Source: Ciborinia camelliae
Taxonomy: Eukaryota; Ascomycota; Leotiomycetes; Helotiales; Sclerotiniaceae
Reading direction: 5' to 3'
Length of the DNA: 64,000 nt
Assembly (NCBI GenBank): GCA_025890175.1
Contig: JANPYM010000005.1
Coordinates: forward strand, 1,068,440 to 1,132,439
This document shows positions 47,439 through 58,553 of this stretch, piece after piece. Position 1 is the stretch's first letter. Every line of letters starts with the position of its first letter. The notes below the pieces were generated by a model. That model was not told the DNA's origin and searched no databases. It was given only the letters and a program-made list of their open reading frames with translations. The translations under genes and the position numbers were made by a program.

Positions 47439-48424
47439 TTGAGGACGCTACTCAAACCTCAAATCCGAAAGGGATAGCGAGCAACTGATTGGTTCAGCAC
47501 AGTACTGGGCGGGTACTTTGAGCATATTGTACAGATTCCTTGTTCGCTCCCATCCAAGGTCTTCAGCAAGAGCCTATGAAAAGCCTTCGGCCGCGGGATG
47601 ATTGACAATCGCTTGTGCGTTCCTTTTTTCTCCACGAGTTCTTTCGTCCAATGAAGTTTAGTTAGCATAGGTAGTTTCGGGTACAAATAATTATCATCTT
47701 TCTTCTCCGCGATGTCGTTCGAGTAGCGCAGTTATTCATAATGAAACCTACTCCTCTCCAAGGTCCAAGGTGTATTATATTATTGCGACCGTCGTTTCCC
47801 AGTGAACCCCCGGTGAGCTTTGCGGAAATTATTGAGTTGGAAGGAAAAGAGTTAGGGATTCCCAAATAGTAAATATTTTAAATTCACGCCACCAGGATCT
47901 CGCTTAAGCTATGAAATTACTAAAACCACACCCAGATGTAGATTGAGTAAAGCTTAAACTTCACATGTCAGAAAGCTCGAGGTCCTTACAGATTCTCCCC
48001 TTTGAAGGCGAAAGCTACAATCCAATACCACCTGGCATTAATAATAATAAAAACCGATTTCCAATCCAACCGAGTTTGTTTTTCGATCTCTTATACCTAA
48101 GTAGGTTACCTACTCTTCCATTGAGCGCGTGACCTTAACCTCAACCTCAATCTCTCTCACAATATCACAAATCATAAATTCTGGTTGCGGCTGAAGACCA
48201 ACCTTGAAAAAGCATGTGAGCTTGAAACAGCCGTTAGCGTCCATGATTGGCTGAATTCCTACCGAGGCATCCTCGATGTATCTACTGATTTCCAACCCCG
48301 ACATACCCTTTTTTTTTTCTTTCTCCTCATACAACTTCTTTTTTGCTTCTGTGATTCTCATCTCATCGCATTGAATAGATCTGTTTATTAACCTTACATA
48401 TAACGCACTCGAGATATTGTCAAA
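47439..48424. promoter_or_regulatory. Promoter region of the thiolase gene
   Basis: No supportable gene. Close to the start are an ATTGG (inverted CCAAT) at 48246-48250 and a CCGAGG at 48262-48267, then a T/C-rich leader near 48308-48345. Confidence 0.55.
48262..48267. promoter_or_regulatory. Candidate fatty-acid response site (CCGAGG)
   Basis: CCGAGG, the complement of the CCTCGG core bound by the fungal fatty-acid regulators FarA/FarB, lies about 160 bp upstream of a beta-oxidation thiolase start and 12 bp after a CCAAT box. The motif is short, so the match is suggestive and rests mainly on context. Confidence 0.45.
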
Positions 48425-49877
48425 ATGTCAGCTGGTAAGAAAGCATCTATAGCAAGCAAAGGAATGCGAACGAGGCTGACAATGAACATAGCACAAAACC
48501 GTCTTGGACAGGTTTCCCGCCACTTGGCTGGCTCGCAGAGCTCTAATGAGGGTGCCCGCGGTCGTGCGAAGCTTTTGGAGAAGCATCCAGATGATGTATG
48601 TCCTGCTATTCTCTTCAAAAACATCTCTTGGCCTGTTACTAATATTCTTCATTCCAGGTCGTCGTAACGGCCTGTCTACGTACCGCATTTACAAAAGGAG
48701 GCAAAGGAGGATTCAAAGATACAGCGGCAGCAGATTTACTCGTTGGAGCATTCAAATCTCTCATCGAACGATCGAAAATTGACCCTGGACTGGTAGAGGA
48801 CATAGCTGTTGGATCTGTGCTTCCTCCTGGAGGTGGGGCTACTGAGTTCCGTGCCGCTGCTTTGGCTGCAGGATTCCCTGTTTCTGCAGCGGTTAAGAGT
48901 TTGAACAGACAATGTTCATCCGGTTTACAAGCATGCGTGGATATAGCAAATGCGATAAAGTCGGGCATGATTGATATCGGCGTTGGTGCAGGTGTCGAGA
49001 GTATGAGTTTACAATATGGGTATGGTTAACCAATCCCTCATTGTTTGTGTGGAATTAGAACTAACAATAGATTGGCAGACCTGGTGCTGTAACAGAATTT
49101 TCCGAACTCCTTGAATCCCATCCCGAGTCCGCAAACTGCAAGGTCCCTATGGGTGTCCTTTCAGAGAAGATGGCCAAAGATAAAGGCGTTTCCCGTTCTG
49201 TACAAGACTCGTTTGCAGCTTCGTCATATCAAAAGGCACTGAAGGCTCAACAAGATGGTCTGTTTGACCAGGAAATTGCTCCATTGACGGTCAAATGGGA
49301 GGATCCTAAAACTGGGGAAACAAAGGAGATCACTGTTGCCAAGGATGATGGTATTCGACCAGGGATTACCGCTGAAAGCTTAGGTAAAATTAAGCCTGCA
49401 TTCGCAAAGGATGGTAGCATTCATGCCGGGAATGCATCTCAAATTTCAGACGGAGCTGCTGCAGTTCTTTTGATGAAACGTTCTACAGCAGGGAAACTCG
49501 GCCAGACCATCCTCGGTAAATATGTCGCCGCGTCTGTCGCGGGTGTGGCTCCACTACTCATGGGTATTGGTCCTTGGGCCGCTATTCCTAAGGTCTTCGA
49601 GAAGACCGGCATCAACAAAGATGATGTAGATATCTTTGAGATCAACGAAGCATTTGCAAGTCAATGTGTTTGGTGCGCGAACGAGCTAGGTCTTGATCAA
49701 AAGAAGATTAATCCTAAAGGGGGGGCGATTGCTTTCGGGCATCCTCTTGGATGCACAGGAGCGAGACAGGTCAGCACATTATTGTATGAGTTGATAAGGA
49801 CAAAACAGAAAGTTGGTGTAACTAGTATGTGTGTAGGTACTGGTATGGGTATGGCTGCTGTTTGGGTCGCCGAGTAG
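48425..49877 (+). CDS. Peroxisomal 3-ketoacyl-CoA thiolase
   Basis: Cleaves 3-ketoacyl-CoA to acetyl-CoA and a shortened acyl-CoA, the last step of beta-oxidation (EC 2.3.1.16), in peroxisomes. Exons 48425-48595, 48658-49019, 49079-49877 (introns 62 and 59 nt) give about 443 residues. RLGQVSRHL at residues 26-34 is a textbook PTS2 peroxisome-targeting nonapeptide. Starting instead at Met20 (48482) would put the PTS2 nearer the N-terminus, as in most thiolases. Nucleophile Cys143 in NRQCSSGLQA; later motifs EINEAFASQ, AFGHPLGCTGARQ and CVGTGMGMAAVW carry the conserved His and second Cys. The gene looks intact and probably responds to fatty acids through the upstream CCGAGG. Confidence 0.95.
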
Positions 49878-50836
49878 AGGATGGAGGAGCATTTTTGGGA
49901 TAATGGGCATGGTATATGATTAGGGCAAACATCAGTCTTAAGGGAAAGGTTTATGGCGAATGGTTGTACGAGTATAGTAGCAAGGCATTGGAAAGCCTAA
50001 TGCATAGAATGAATTTTCTTTACCCATCAACCCTTTTCTATGTTAACTTGTCTTTCTGATAGCGATTGGGCAAGAGTTTGTGTTGCTACATGTCACTTGA
50101 AGATTCGTTCACCATGCTCTGCATCGTTTGGTAAAAATGCCTAGTCGGCTCTTGTTGTTCTATTACATAACTAACTCAGAAGTTTGGATATGATATCACT
50201 GCGTTTCTTGACTTCTTGCATACTTTCATATGTTTCATACCGCAAACTTCAGATAACAGTTCAGTAAAACTCCCAAGTTCTCTGTAGAGCTGTTGATTTT
50301 GGAGACAAATTTATCATTGTAAGCAAATGACTGTTGATATTGCGGATTTTGGACGAGATATGCTGACTAGATGACAGTGTTGGTTTCAGAAAACGGCAAA
50401 ATGAAGATAGATGAATTGCAAGTGTGATTCATTAATGGTCTGGGGTATATAAAACAGAGCTGAATGCCAAGAGTCTACCAGGTCGAATTGCCAAGATAAT
50501 GCGGGGATCTCTCGATATTGATAATTTTGCTGGTTGAAAATACAGCAGGTGGATTTTCTAATTCGTTATTTCCGATCATTATCAGATGAAGCGGGAGCCG
50601 GTCATTCTATGAACGTGAAAGACCTCAACGAGCCGTTTTGCTATAGCTATGTGGCTACGAGGAGAACCTACAGTAAATGAGTACGGGGAACAACAACATC
50701 TAGCCCCTATCTTGTTAACGAGTACTTCATAGACATAAGTAGCCTCTAAGGGCGGTTCAAGTTCCCAACTTCTTCCATTCACAACAACGAACTTGAATAA
50801 ACCAAATGAGCTTAATCTGCTCGCTGATATAGGGGA
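49878..50836. other. Intergenic region downstream of the thiolase gene
   Basis: No gene recognised; AT-rich flank. A minus-strand open frame covers 50582-51022 but lies antisense to the RING relic. Confidence 0.6.
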
Positions 50837-51094
50837 TGGACCTGGTATTCCCTTAAACCTTTGGGTGAACTTCCCGAGAAGCTGTCTATTGCAAAGCCTT
50901 GTAATCCTCGATTTTGTGTTCAGTATATAGATGGATGGGTTAGGATTATGGAGGGAGAAATAAAACACGCTACTTGTCCCAACTGCTTTCAAGATATTGT
51001 CAGTATCGAGAGTTATGAGCATTTGGGGTACTGGATTTATGCTATATGGACAAGAATTGGCAACGCTCCAGCTCTCTTCGTTTGGTTATGCTAG
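50837..51094 (+). pseudogene. RING-finger relic
   Basis: A frame with no ATG start reads LPEKLSIAKPCNPRFCVQYI, then DGWVRIMEGEIKHATCPNCF. It matches the central and last metal knuckles of the nearby RING genes (KPCEHRLCPRC in the 51.9-kb gene). The metal-binding His has become Pro (PCNPRFC), the next Cys is Tyr (VQY), and the first CxxC pair is gone. The last CPNC pair survives. With three or more ligands lost it cannot fold as a RING, so it is a decayed copy. Confidence 0.65.
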
Positions 51095-51926
51095 CTTAGG
51101 GGTTATCCAATAACTCTTTTTTTTTTCAATGAAAATCTGTTGGCTTCGATGTTCAAGTTCTGTGTTCTATGACATCTACAACGATATATACATAAAGACA
51201 CTATTTGTGAAGTTATATTGGTGAATAGCGTCATTCTAAATTGGGTTAAGAGCTGGATAGCTTCGGATTCTACGTGAACTTTAGAATACCAAGCCATCCT
51301 TCACAGTTCACTTTGAACCACTCATTCTAATACTGATATAGGGCTATATATACCACGTATAATTGGAACATATCGAGTTGTAACCACTTCTCTAGGGCAG
51401 ACTTAGTCGACCTCGGAGAGAATGTGAATAGGGTAGAGTCACACACAATCACGGTCATAGAAAGACCACTCACGTATGGCTGTACTACGGTAATAATTGA
51501 TTCTGTGACGATAGACTAATTGCAACTCTGCCGTATGGTAACTATCTATAGAGGGCCGTACGAACTGACTAGCGTACGGACTAGCACCTCAACCCTCATA
51601 TAAGATAAGATACCAACCTTAGCATAATTTATAGAAATCAAGAAGCATTATCATACATACGATTAAGTACTTACACTTTGAACCATATCAGGCTGATATC
51701 AACAGTAACCTTTTTATTTCAGAACCTCTTCCTCACAAACATAACTCTTCCTTGAACATTTCATTCAATCTCCGTCGACATCCAAATCCAAATCTTACTC
51801 ATCTGGATAACCAAAGGGAAACAAGATCAGGATCCACTGTCCATTGCAACAAAGCATTTCTCACAATCGATACTCTACTTTTACCTCTACGTTTGGCAAC
51901 CACAATCTACCAAGGTCGATCTTAAT
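51095..51926. other. Intergenic region upstream of the first RING gene
   Basis: No gene seen. The last 200 bp are CAA/CTT-rich and look like promoter and leader. Confidence 0.6.
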
Positions 51927-52409
51927 ATGGATGCTCAACATCGAATAAACGAGTCTAGGACAGCCGAACCACCTTATGAACCTTCCCTCTCTTTATTCAT
52001 CATCCTCATGATAATAGTAGTCTTCCTAATAATAATAATCGTTCAAGAAGTCAAAGATTTGAAAAAAGAACGTTGCCAGAACGTTCCCCACGACAATGTC
52101 CCTGATATCCCGGCATGGATTCTAGCAGATCGTCAAGGATTTGGCCAGAGAAATGCAGAAGACGAGCCAATATGTCCCATCTGCTTGGATGTCCTCCCTG
52201 CTCTAGTCTCGATTGTCAAACCGTGTGAGCATCGACTCTGCCCACGATGTTTGGACGATTTGGTGTTACATCTCGGCTATCCGGTTAAATGTCCAATCTG
52301 TTCCCAGAGAGTTACATGGATTGGGAATAATGGGGATTTGATTCGACGTGTTAAGAATTATATTGAGCAGAATTCTGAGATGGGGCAAACTGCAGTTGTT
52401 TGCGATTAG
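51927..52409 (+). CDS. Membrane-anchored RING-finger protein
   Basis: Predicted E3 ubiquitin ligase of about 160 residues, single exon, ATG at 51927. Residues 20-39 are one strongly hydrophobic segment (SLSLFIILMIIVVFLIIIIV), followed by a charged stretch KDLKKERC. The C3HC4 RING is at about 83-127: CPIC, 13 residues, C-E-H, C-PRC, 14 residues, CPIC. All eight ligands are present. The single anchor without a cleavage site suggests an endomembrane protein with the RING facing the cytosol. It is the first intact member of a three-gene same-strand RING cluster, preceded by a relic copy. Substrate unknown. Confidence 0.82.
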   Translation: MDAQHRINESRTAEPPYEPSLSLFIILMIIVVFLIIIIVQEVKDLKKERCQNVPHDNVPDIPAWILADRQGFGQRNAEDEPICPICLDVLPALVSIVKPCEHRLCPRCLDDLVLHLGYPVKCPICSQRVTWIGNNGDLIRRVKNYIEQNSEMGQTAVVCD

Positions 52410-53660
52410 ATTGGCTATTGAGGCCAGAATTTAGGGGGCGATAAAATTGAGGATGTATTACAGAAGTTGGTGGGTCCACAAAGGTGGAAAGATTTGTTCT
52501 CATGATGACCAAGCCTTCTTGAAGGTCATACGCAGTACTTTACCTAGGTACGCCATAAGATAAATCGATCTCATCATACATACAGGAGGGGGTATTAGGG
52601 GTTAGTTTTGGTCATAGCAAGGAGTTTTTCTGGTTAACTACGGTTCTACATTTGAGCATGAGAATAATAAGTCACAATAGGGGATTAGGGTCTTTTATTC
52701 TCTTCTGAATTCTTGTCTTGAGAGTCTCTTGACTTTCATACCTAAGATGTTAATCAAAATATCAAATACATTTCAAGCACACACTACCGACATGGACATC
52801 AACAATCATTGTGAATAGAATCATAGTACAGTATACCTCTATCGAATTCACAGCATCAAAGAGCTCTCTATTATACCACATAGCCTTAAGATTTAGACAC
52901 TTGCTCATCAAGGTATCCGAAAGCCAATCAAAACCTCCCTTGCACCTGTTGCACAATTTAACTAGATTCAAACGGCCACTGGAACTTGTTTTAGATATGG
53001 AGTGATTGGTTGCGTAGATTAAAGTTTGAGGTCACTCATGAGTGGGTGGATTGTACTGGAGTATGAATTAGCTCTATCCAGCCTTTAGAGTCTAGACAAA
53101 TTGGTAAACAGTTCTCATTGGACAACAAGCTAGGTTCGAGATTCAACTAGGCGATATGAATAGGAAATGCATTTATGGATTGACAATATTATAATGGAGC
53201 TGGGCTGGCTCCAAGACTATTTGTTAAAATCGTTTTCATCAAGTATAGCTTAATAAATTTGGTGTGCAAGTAGAAAATAACAGTAGGTAAAATCGAAGAC
53301 CTCGATAAAATGATTCGGTCTTGGTAATAACACTACTACTGTATGGCAGACTAGCAAAGCCAGATGTTGTGGTACCCCGCACACATCCACATTATAGAAA
53401 CAGTACAGCAGCATGACCATATGTCTCTATTTAAAATTTATCCATCAAAACAGTCGAAATAAAAACACCGTCGTTTCTCATAGGTACTACTTGGCTCAAC
53501 CCAAACAAAACAACTATTAGAATTCCATACCCATAGCTCTCTGCAGTTTCTAAAACTCTGCTGCTTTCTAATCATCAAAACTTCATCAGAACTTCATCAA
53601 AACACCATCAGAAATTCATATCCTCCATCGGAAGATATTATCAGAATTAAGTTGATCAAA
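52410..53660. other. Spacer between RING genes 1 and 2
   Basis: No gene recognised. It includes a TACCTAGGTA palindrome at 52541-52550 and, before 53661, a repeated AACTTCATCA phrase. Confidence 0.6.
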
Positions 53661-54074
53661 ATGGATTTTTACTGGTATTACAGTCCTGCCGAATCTGACA
53701 ACCGTGAGCGAAATCCACCTCCAAGATCCACGAATAATAACTCACAAAATACTCAAGCCCCAGACTCACGCTCATCCAAACATCCCTCCGAGTCTGCCGC
53801 CCATACACATCAGGCACCCCAACCCACTACCGCCGATCCTGATTCTTCTGAGTGCCCTATCTGCCTCTGCTCGTTCCCTGCTCCCACTAAGGTGGTATTC
53901 ACTTACCCATGCCACCACGAATACTGTCTTCAATGCATCCAGCATTGGATTGTGGTTCAAAAACGACGAAGAGCTGTGCAAACACCCTCTTGTCCGGTTT
54001 GTAGGGCGGTTATACAGCGACTTGTTGAGAGGGATGGAAAGTTAGTGGAAGAGGTTTTAAGCAAGACTTTGTGA
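53661..54074 (+). CDS. RING-finger protein
   Basis: Predicted E3 ubiquitin ligase of about 137 residues, single exon. The start is the ATG at 53661; three codons further upstream there is only a TTG. The N-terminal half is Ser/Pro/Asn/His-rich and disordered (PPPRSTNNNSQNTQAPDSRS). The RING follows: CPIC, then YPCHHEYCLQCIQHW and CPVC, with all eight ligands, and a basic spacer QKRRRAVQ. The tail is LVERDGKLVEEVLSKTL. It has no membrane segment, unlike its upstream paralogue, so the family varies in its N-terminal half while the RING is kept. Confidence 0.83.
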   Translation: MDFYWYYSPAESDNRERNPPPRSTNNNSQNTQAPDSRSSKHPSESAAHTHQAPQPTTADPDSSECPICLCSFPAPTKVVFTYPCHHEYCLQCIQHWIVVQKRRRAVQTPSCPVCRAVIQRLVERDGKLVEEVLSKTL

Positions 54075-54781
54075 TTTGTATATCGAGGTAGTTGTGCTTG
54101 AGCAAGCGAGACAAAGAATGGAGAGGATGACTACCAGTCTTGGTTAGTGGTCGGTGGTTGGTGGACTTAGGGTGGGGATTGATTGCATTGGCAAGGGAGT
54201 GTGGAGAAGGATGAATTGCTACAGTAGTAGATTCAGATAATGGGGGCATATGAGAAGAAAGGGAAACGCGTTGTATTCTGGATATGAGGAAAGAGATTTT
54301 CAAGCATGTGCCAGGACGAGAATATCCCTTTAGTCATATTCAACAATTAATATCAATTATAACGCCGTGGACGGTCAATCTAAGATGAACAAATGCACTT
54401 TAATCTATTGTGCTGGGAGGATTGTGGTTTTAGATGTGGAAGGGCTCATTTATTATCAAGTGTACGATCCTGGGCTATACAGACCATATAGTCGCACCTG
54501 CCATATTGATCCCTAACAGTGCAAAAGCTTTTGCTATCGCGGTGAAGGGATTGTGGTTATGGGTGTGGAAGGGGTGATTTATTGTTAATGGTACTAGCGT
54601 GAGGCTATATACAGCCTTCGTCGTACTTGCCACATTAAAGCTTAATAGCAGATGACTTGGATTCTTCCTCACTTTTTACAACCCACAAACACTATTTCAG
54701 AACCGTCGATCCTACAACTCTCTTCAATGAACATAATTTCTGCCAAGTGGACGACCATGACCTGTTAAAAGTAAGCTTGCG
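54075..54781. other. Spacer between RING genes 2 and 3
   Basis: Contains an imperfect tandem duplication (54419-54640). No gene seen. Confidence 0.6.
54419..54640. repeat. Imperfect ~90-bp tandem duplication
   Basis: Copy 1 starts at 54419 (GGATTGTGGTTTTAGATGTG) and copy 2 at 54548 (GGATTGTGGTTATGGGTGTG), about 129 bp apart. Similarity continues through GGCTATA(T/C)A and GTCGxACxTGCCA. It lies 140-360 bp upstream of RING gene 3 and may be a duplicated promoter segment. Confidence 0.6.
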
Positions 54782-55588
54782 ATGGATATTGACAGTTTAG
54801 ATGCAAGAAAGGATGACTGCAAAGATTGTAAAGAAGATGGTCAAGACAACGACAGAGAAGGTGGGAAAGAGGAGATCATGCTGGGTAATATTTCAAGAAC
54901 ATCCGAGGGGGAGCCGTGGTGCTCTATTTGCCATGATTACCCTAGCCCTATTAGCGCAGCATTCGTTACGCCGTGTCATCACCGCTTCCATTTGGGTTGC
55001 ATTGAGAAACTTATAATCAGAGCCCCTAATTATCGAAACTGTCCTAATTGCCGGACAAAGATGAAGACTGTAGAGGTCAACGGTCAGACAGTTATTGACT
55101 CCGTTGAAGGTCTTTGCCAACAAGTTGAACGGATGCGAGAACCGTCATTATCTGGAGACCGACAAGCCCGAGAACTACTTCAAATCCAAGAACAACTCCA
55201 AGGGAGAGAGCGATGGGTGTTTATTAGGGACCAAGAAGGACGAGAGCAACTTCGAATCCAAGACCAAGTTGAATTTAAAGAGCTTATGAAATATTTACAT
55301 GATCAAAAAGCCCAGAAACAAGCCCCGGTTCAAGAACCAAATGGATCGACAAGAGAGTTGGCGATGATTTTAAATAACCAAAAATACCTGGGACTATCCA
55401 TAATCCAAGAACGTCGATTGTTGGAAGAGCTAAATAAGTTTCTTGCGTACGAAGAAGTCTGGCAACAACTACAAAGACAAGAACAAGCAAGATTTATGGA
55501 AGAGCGAGTATTAGCGGACGAACAGCATGAACAAACCGCCTCAAACCGGTCTAGGAATACAATGGCCACATGTCATGCAGCACCATGA
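54782..55588 (+). CDS. RING-finger protein with long Gln/Glu-rich coiled coil
   Basis: Predicted E3 ubiquitin ligase of about 268 residues, single exon, ATG at 54782. An acidic N-terminal stretch (KDDCKDCKEDGQDNDREGGK) precedes the RING at about 47-91: CSIC, 13 residues, PCHHRFHLGC, 14 residues, CPNC. The ligand order here is C..C..C.H..H..C..C..C, so it resembles RING-H2 more than the C3HC4 of its two neighbours. Residues 110-255 are a charged helix with repeated Q/E/R-L patterns (RELLQIQEQLQGRERW; EQLRIQDQ; ERRLLEELNKFLAYEE), probably a coiled coil for self-assembly or substrate binding. Function otherwise unknown. Confidence 0.82.
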   Translation: MDIDSLDARKDDCKDCKEDGQDNDREGGKEEIMLGNISRTSEGEPWCSICHDYPSPISAAFVTPCHHRFHLGCIEKLIIRAPNYRNCPNCRTKMKTVEVNGQTVIDSVEGLCQQVERMREPSLSGDRQARELLQIQEQLQGRERWVFIRDQEGREQLRIQDQVEFKELMKYLHDQKAQKQAPVQEPNGSTRELAMILNNQKYLGLSIIQERRLLEELNKFLAYEEVWQQLQRQEQARFMEERVLADEQHEQTASNRSRNTMATCHAAP

Positions 55589-58553
55589 AACCCATTTATT
55601 GATGCATTTCATGCATATGAGCGGTGCGCGGATTCAACAGTACAATCATGCAGTTTAAGCAGCCTCTGCAGGTATATCACAGCCGCAGCAACAATAATCA
55701 ATTTCCCGCACGCCTAGTCCCTCTCTCGATTTGGGCACCAAGTACTCAGAGCGACGGAACAATAGGTACATGAAGATAGCCATCTAACCGGAGAATAGGA
55801 ACCATTAGGTTAGGCTTAATCATGAACCTGTATTAGCGTAATGAACAAATATTTCACAGCCAATGGAATTGAAAAAAATACCCAGCATGCTATATACCAA
55901 CTTTTCAAGTGATTTCAATCCTCAAGTGGCTTCATTGTTTTACATAATTTCAGTCTTTTAAATGACTTCAATCTTTAAAATCATTTCGATCTTAAAATTC
56001 AAAAGCTCCTCATCAATGGACTGCAGTTTAGACTATTCAACATTCTGTCAGGTGCCTGACAAACTATGTGAAATGGTTCTAGGCCCACATCTCAACGCCA
56101 AGAATAAGTCATCAAGGGTCTCGATATGCCCCTCCATCATCATCTTCACTGCTGCGAAGCCCAGGTTGAATCCGAACAGCTCGTGTTTGAATTGGAAGAG
56201 TACGGGAGGCTAAGTATCACTTGATCACAATGCCCAACCAAGATCATCATTTGAACTAAAGATGTTTGCATTTTGGGCACAATTTTTGGAATCTTTGGAA
56301 TTTACACCAATCGAAACGCGAGATGGCATGTATGTAGGAAGGACGCATTTGTACCGTAAAAATGAGCGTGATGCTGAGATATTTGCTTGCAATTCATAAC
56401 AACTGGAGTATACATATATGTATCAAGTTCTTCCACAGCGCTATCTTGAGTGATAAAGGTACGTGAATTGAAGAGATGTTGTGATGTTTATTGTTGGCGA
56501 AAGAGAAGGAGAAGGAAAACCTTGGCAACCCCTCACCTCCAATGTTCCTTTTTGATGTAGTCCGGAAATATCCGAAAGTTTACTTCGATCACACTCCCTT
56601 CAAATTGAGTCTAAACGTCTTGAGTATTTGACCGAGTACAATAATCCAATAATATACCGAACGGTATATGCAGCTGTGGAACCCGTGGTAGGCGCTTCTT
56701 ATTGTCTTGCCCCCCTTATCTACCGAGTACCGAGTTCCCTTTGAAAGCATACCCTAGCCAAGCTCTCTTACCCGCAATTGATTCGGTACTTGGCTAGGAC
56801 TCTGAAACATATCGAATTAATTTTACGCGGAGTATTGAAACTCGATACTTGGCCAGTTGGCTAGTTACTAGTACCGGTACTTCTTTGGAACATAATATAT
56901 TGAACTCTTTTACATACCATGCTTCAATTATTTTTATTGCGAACTGGAAGAATCCAGAAGCGGAATTAAGAACAATTTTACACCAACAAAACATCCCTCC
57001 TTAGAATCTGTTCTAAAACAAAAAGAAACCTACCATTCTCGGAGCGAGATAGAATTGTTAAAGCTTGGTTGAGGGCATTGGAGTACAGTAATTCTGCAAG
57101 TAAAGTGATAGGCTCATGAATCATTAAAAAGAGCAAGGCCATAAACAAGTTTTGAGTTGACATTGTCTCGAGTGATCTCAACCTCGCAAGCAAACAGAAG
57201 GAACAGAGAGACTGACGGACAGTATCATTTTGATCGTGTACCTGCATGGCACGTGGCGCCTTTTTGTCGATGCTTTCATTCAATCTACCTTTGGGCAGAA
57301 CGAGACAAATCTATGGAGTAGGCTTTGAAGAGATTTGCGTTCAACTCAAATATATGGGACGAAGGTATCCATTATTCTTAATCTATCCGTCGCTCGGGTA
57401 TTTAAAGTTACATATAAACGCAGCAAACCGTGCCGATACCGTAGTACCGTAGGACTGGTCCGTGCATAAAGGGGTTGGAGAGTCGAGACTTTGACTCCCA
57501 AGGCCTTAAATTTCAATAGCCTGAAAGCCCTAAATCCAATCAAGCCCAATATGAATCGTGTGATCGCTTTTCTGGCATCCTCTTTGGGAATAAACATCTC
57601 AATGATGGCCCATTCCCGAAAAACTACGTAATTGACAAGACGGGAGCGCCCGCACTGCTATCCAGACCTCCGATTCTTGGCTAGAAACCTTATCTAAAGT
57701 GACGACAAGTAGACAATAGAGAGTACTTCGAGAAGTTTATCCTATGCAAATTCTTTTTCTTGAGCGATGGATTCATAAAATGTATACCAACCAATATTTT
57801 CTGATATCGAACTCGATAGATACATGTGATGTGCTTCCAACAGTTGCTCCAAAGCTTGAAGTTTCTGTTCCTGAGGATAAACTTATAGAAGGTCTAAAGG
57901 AACAACAATTATACAGACGGGACTACAAATTTCAATAAGTACAGTACCAATATAATGGTTTCCTACCTATGCAAACATCTTATTCTTCAGCGGTGGATCG
58001 GTACAATATCGGTATTTTGTTTCTAATGTGCCTAGGTTACTTCCCACCATGCGATTCTTCAATTTGAATATACTGTAGACTGTAATACATTTCCGTCCTC
58101 CAATTTCGGAGTCCTTTCAGTTCGGGTTGGTCACTCCTTCTTCTCAGAGCCATGGCCCCATTCACCGCCAAAAACCAAAAAGCTCGGTCTTTGGGCACCT
58201 ACCTACGTATACGTAAGAGGACGGGGTCATACTGGTATCCATGAATCAGTTCATCGGATCAGCGACGGCAGTTGCGCTATTGAAAATCATTGATGGTGGA
58301 GAATTTTCCATGAGGGGGCTATTCAGACAATAATGCGCCAATCAACTTGCGAGATGCCAGGATGATTTTCCGGGGCAACTTGGAATATCACTCATTTGCG
58401 TTTGGCTCATATTGCGATCCTTAACAATAATTTCTTGTCTTCTTGAATATATAATGCATGTTTTCCTTCCCAGAATGATCACTTCAATCGCAGATCTCTT
58501 AAACCCTAGTACATTGAAGCCAAGTACCTCCTCCCTAAAAGAACATTTCAATC
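55589..58553. other. Gene-free region before the pectinesterase
   Basis: No supportable gene in about 3 kb. Candidate short frames at 55962-56213 (+) and 56978-57283 (-) lack domains. The right end should hold the methylesterase promoter. Confidence 0.6.

Noticed and set aside
48110..48361. 83-codon minus-strand frame in the thiolase promoter
   Set aside because: Overlaps the likely promoter and leader of the thiolase gene and has no domain.
50582..51022. 146-codon minus-strand frame
   Set aside because: Antisense to the RING relic, whose plus-strand translation matches the RING consensus.
56794..57283. Minus-strand small hydrophobic frame with a donor-like site
   Set aside because: Splicing to the nearest acceptor yields a stop after a few codons; no homology cue.
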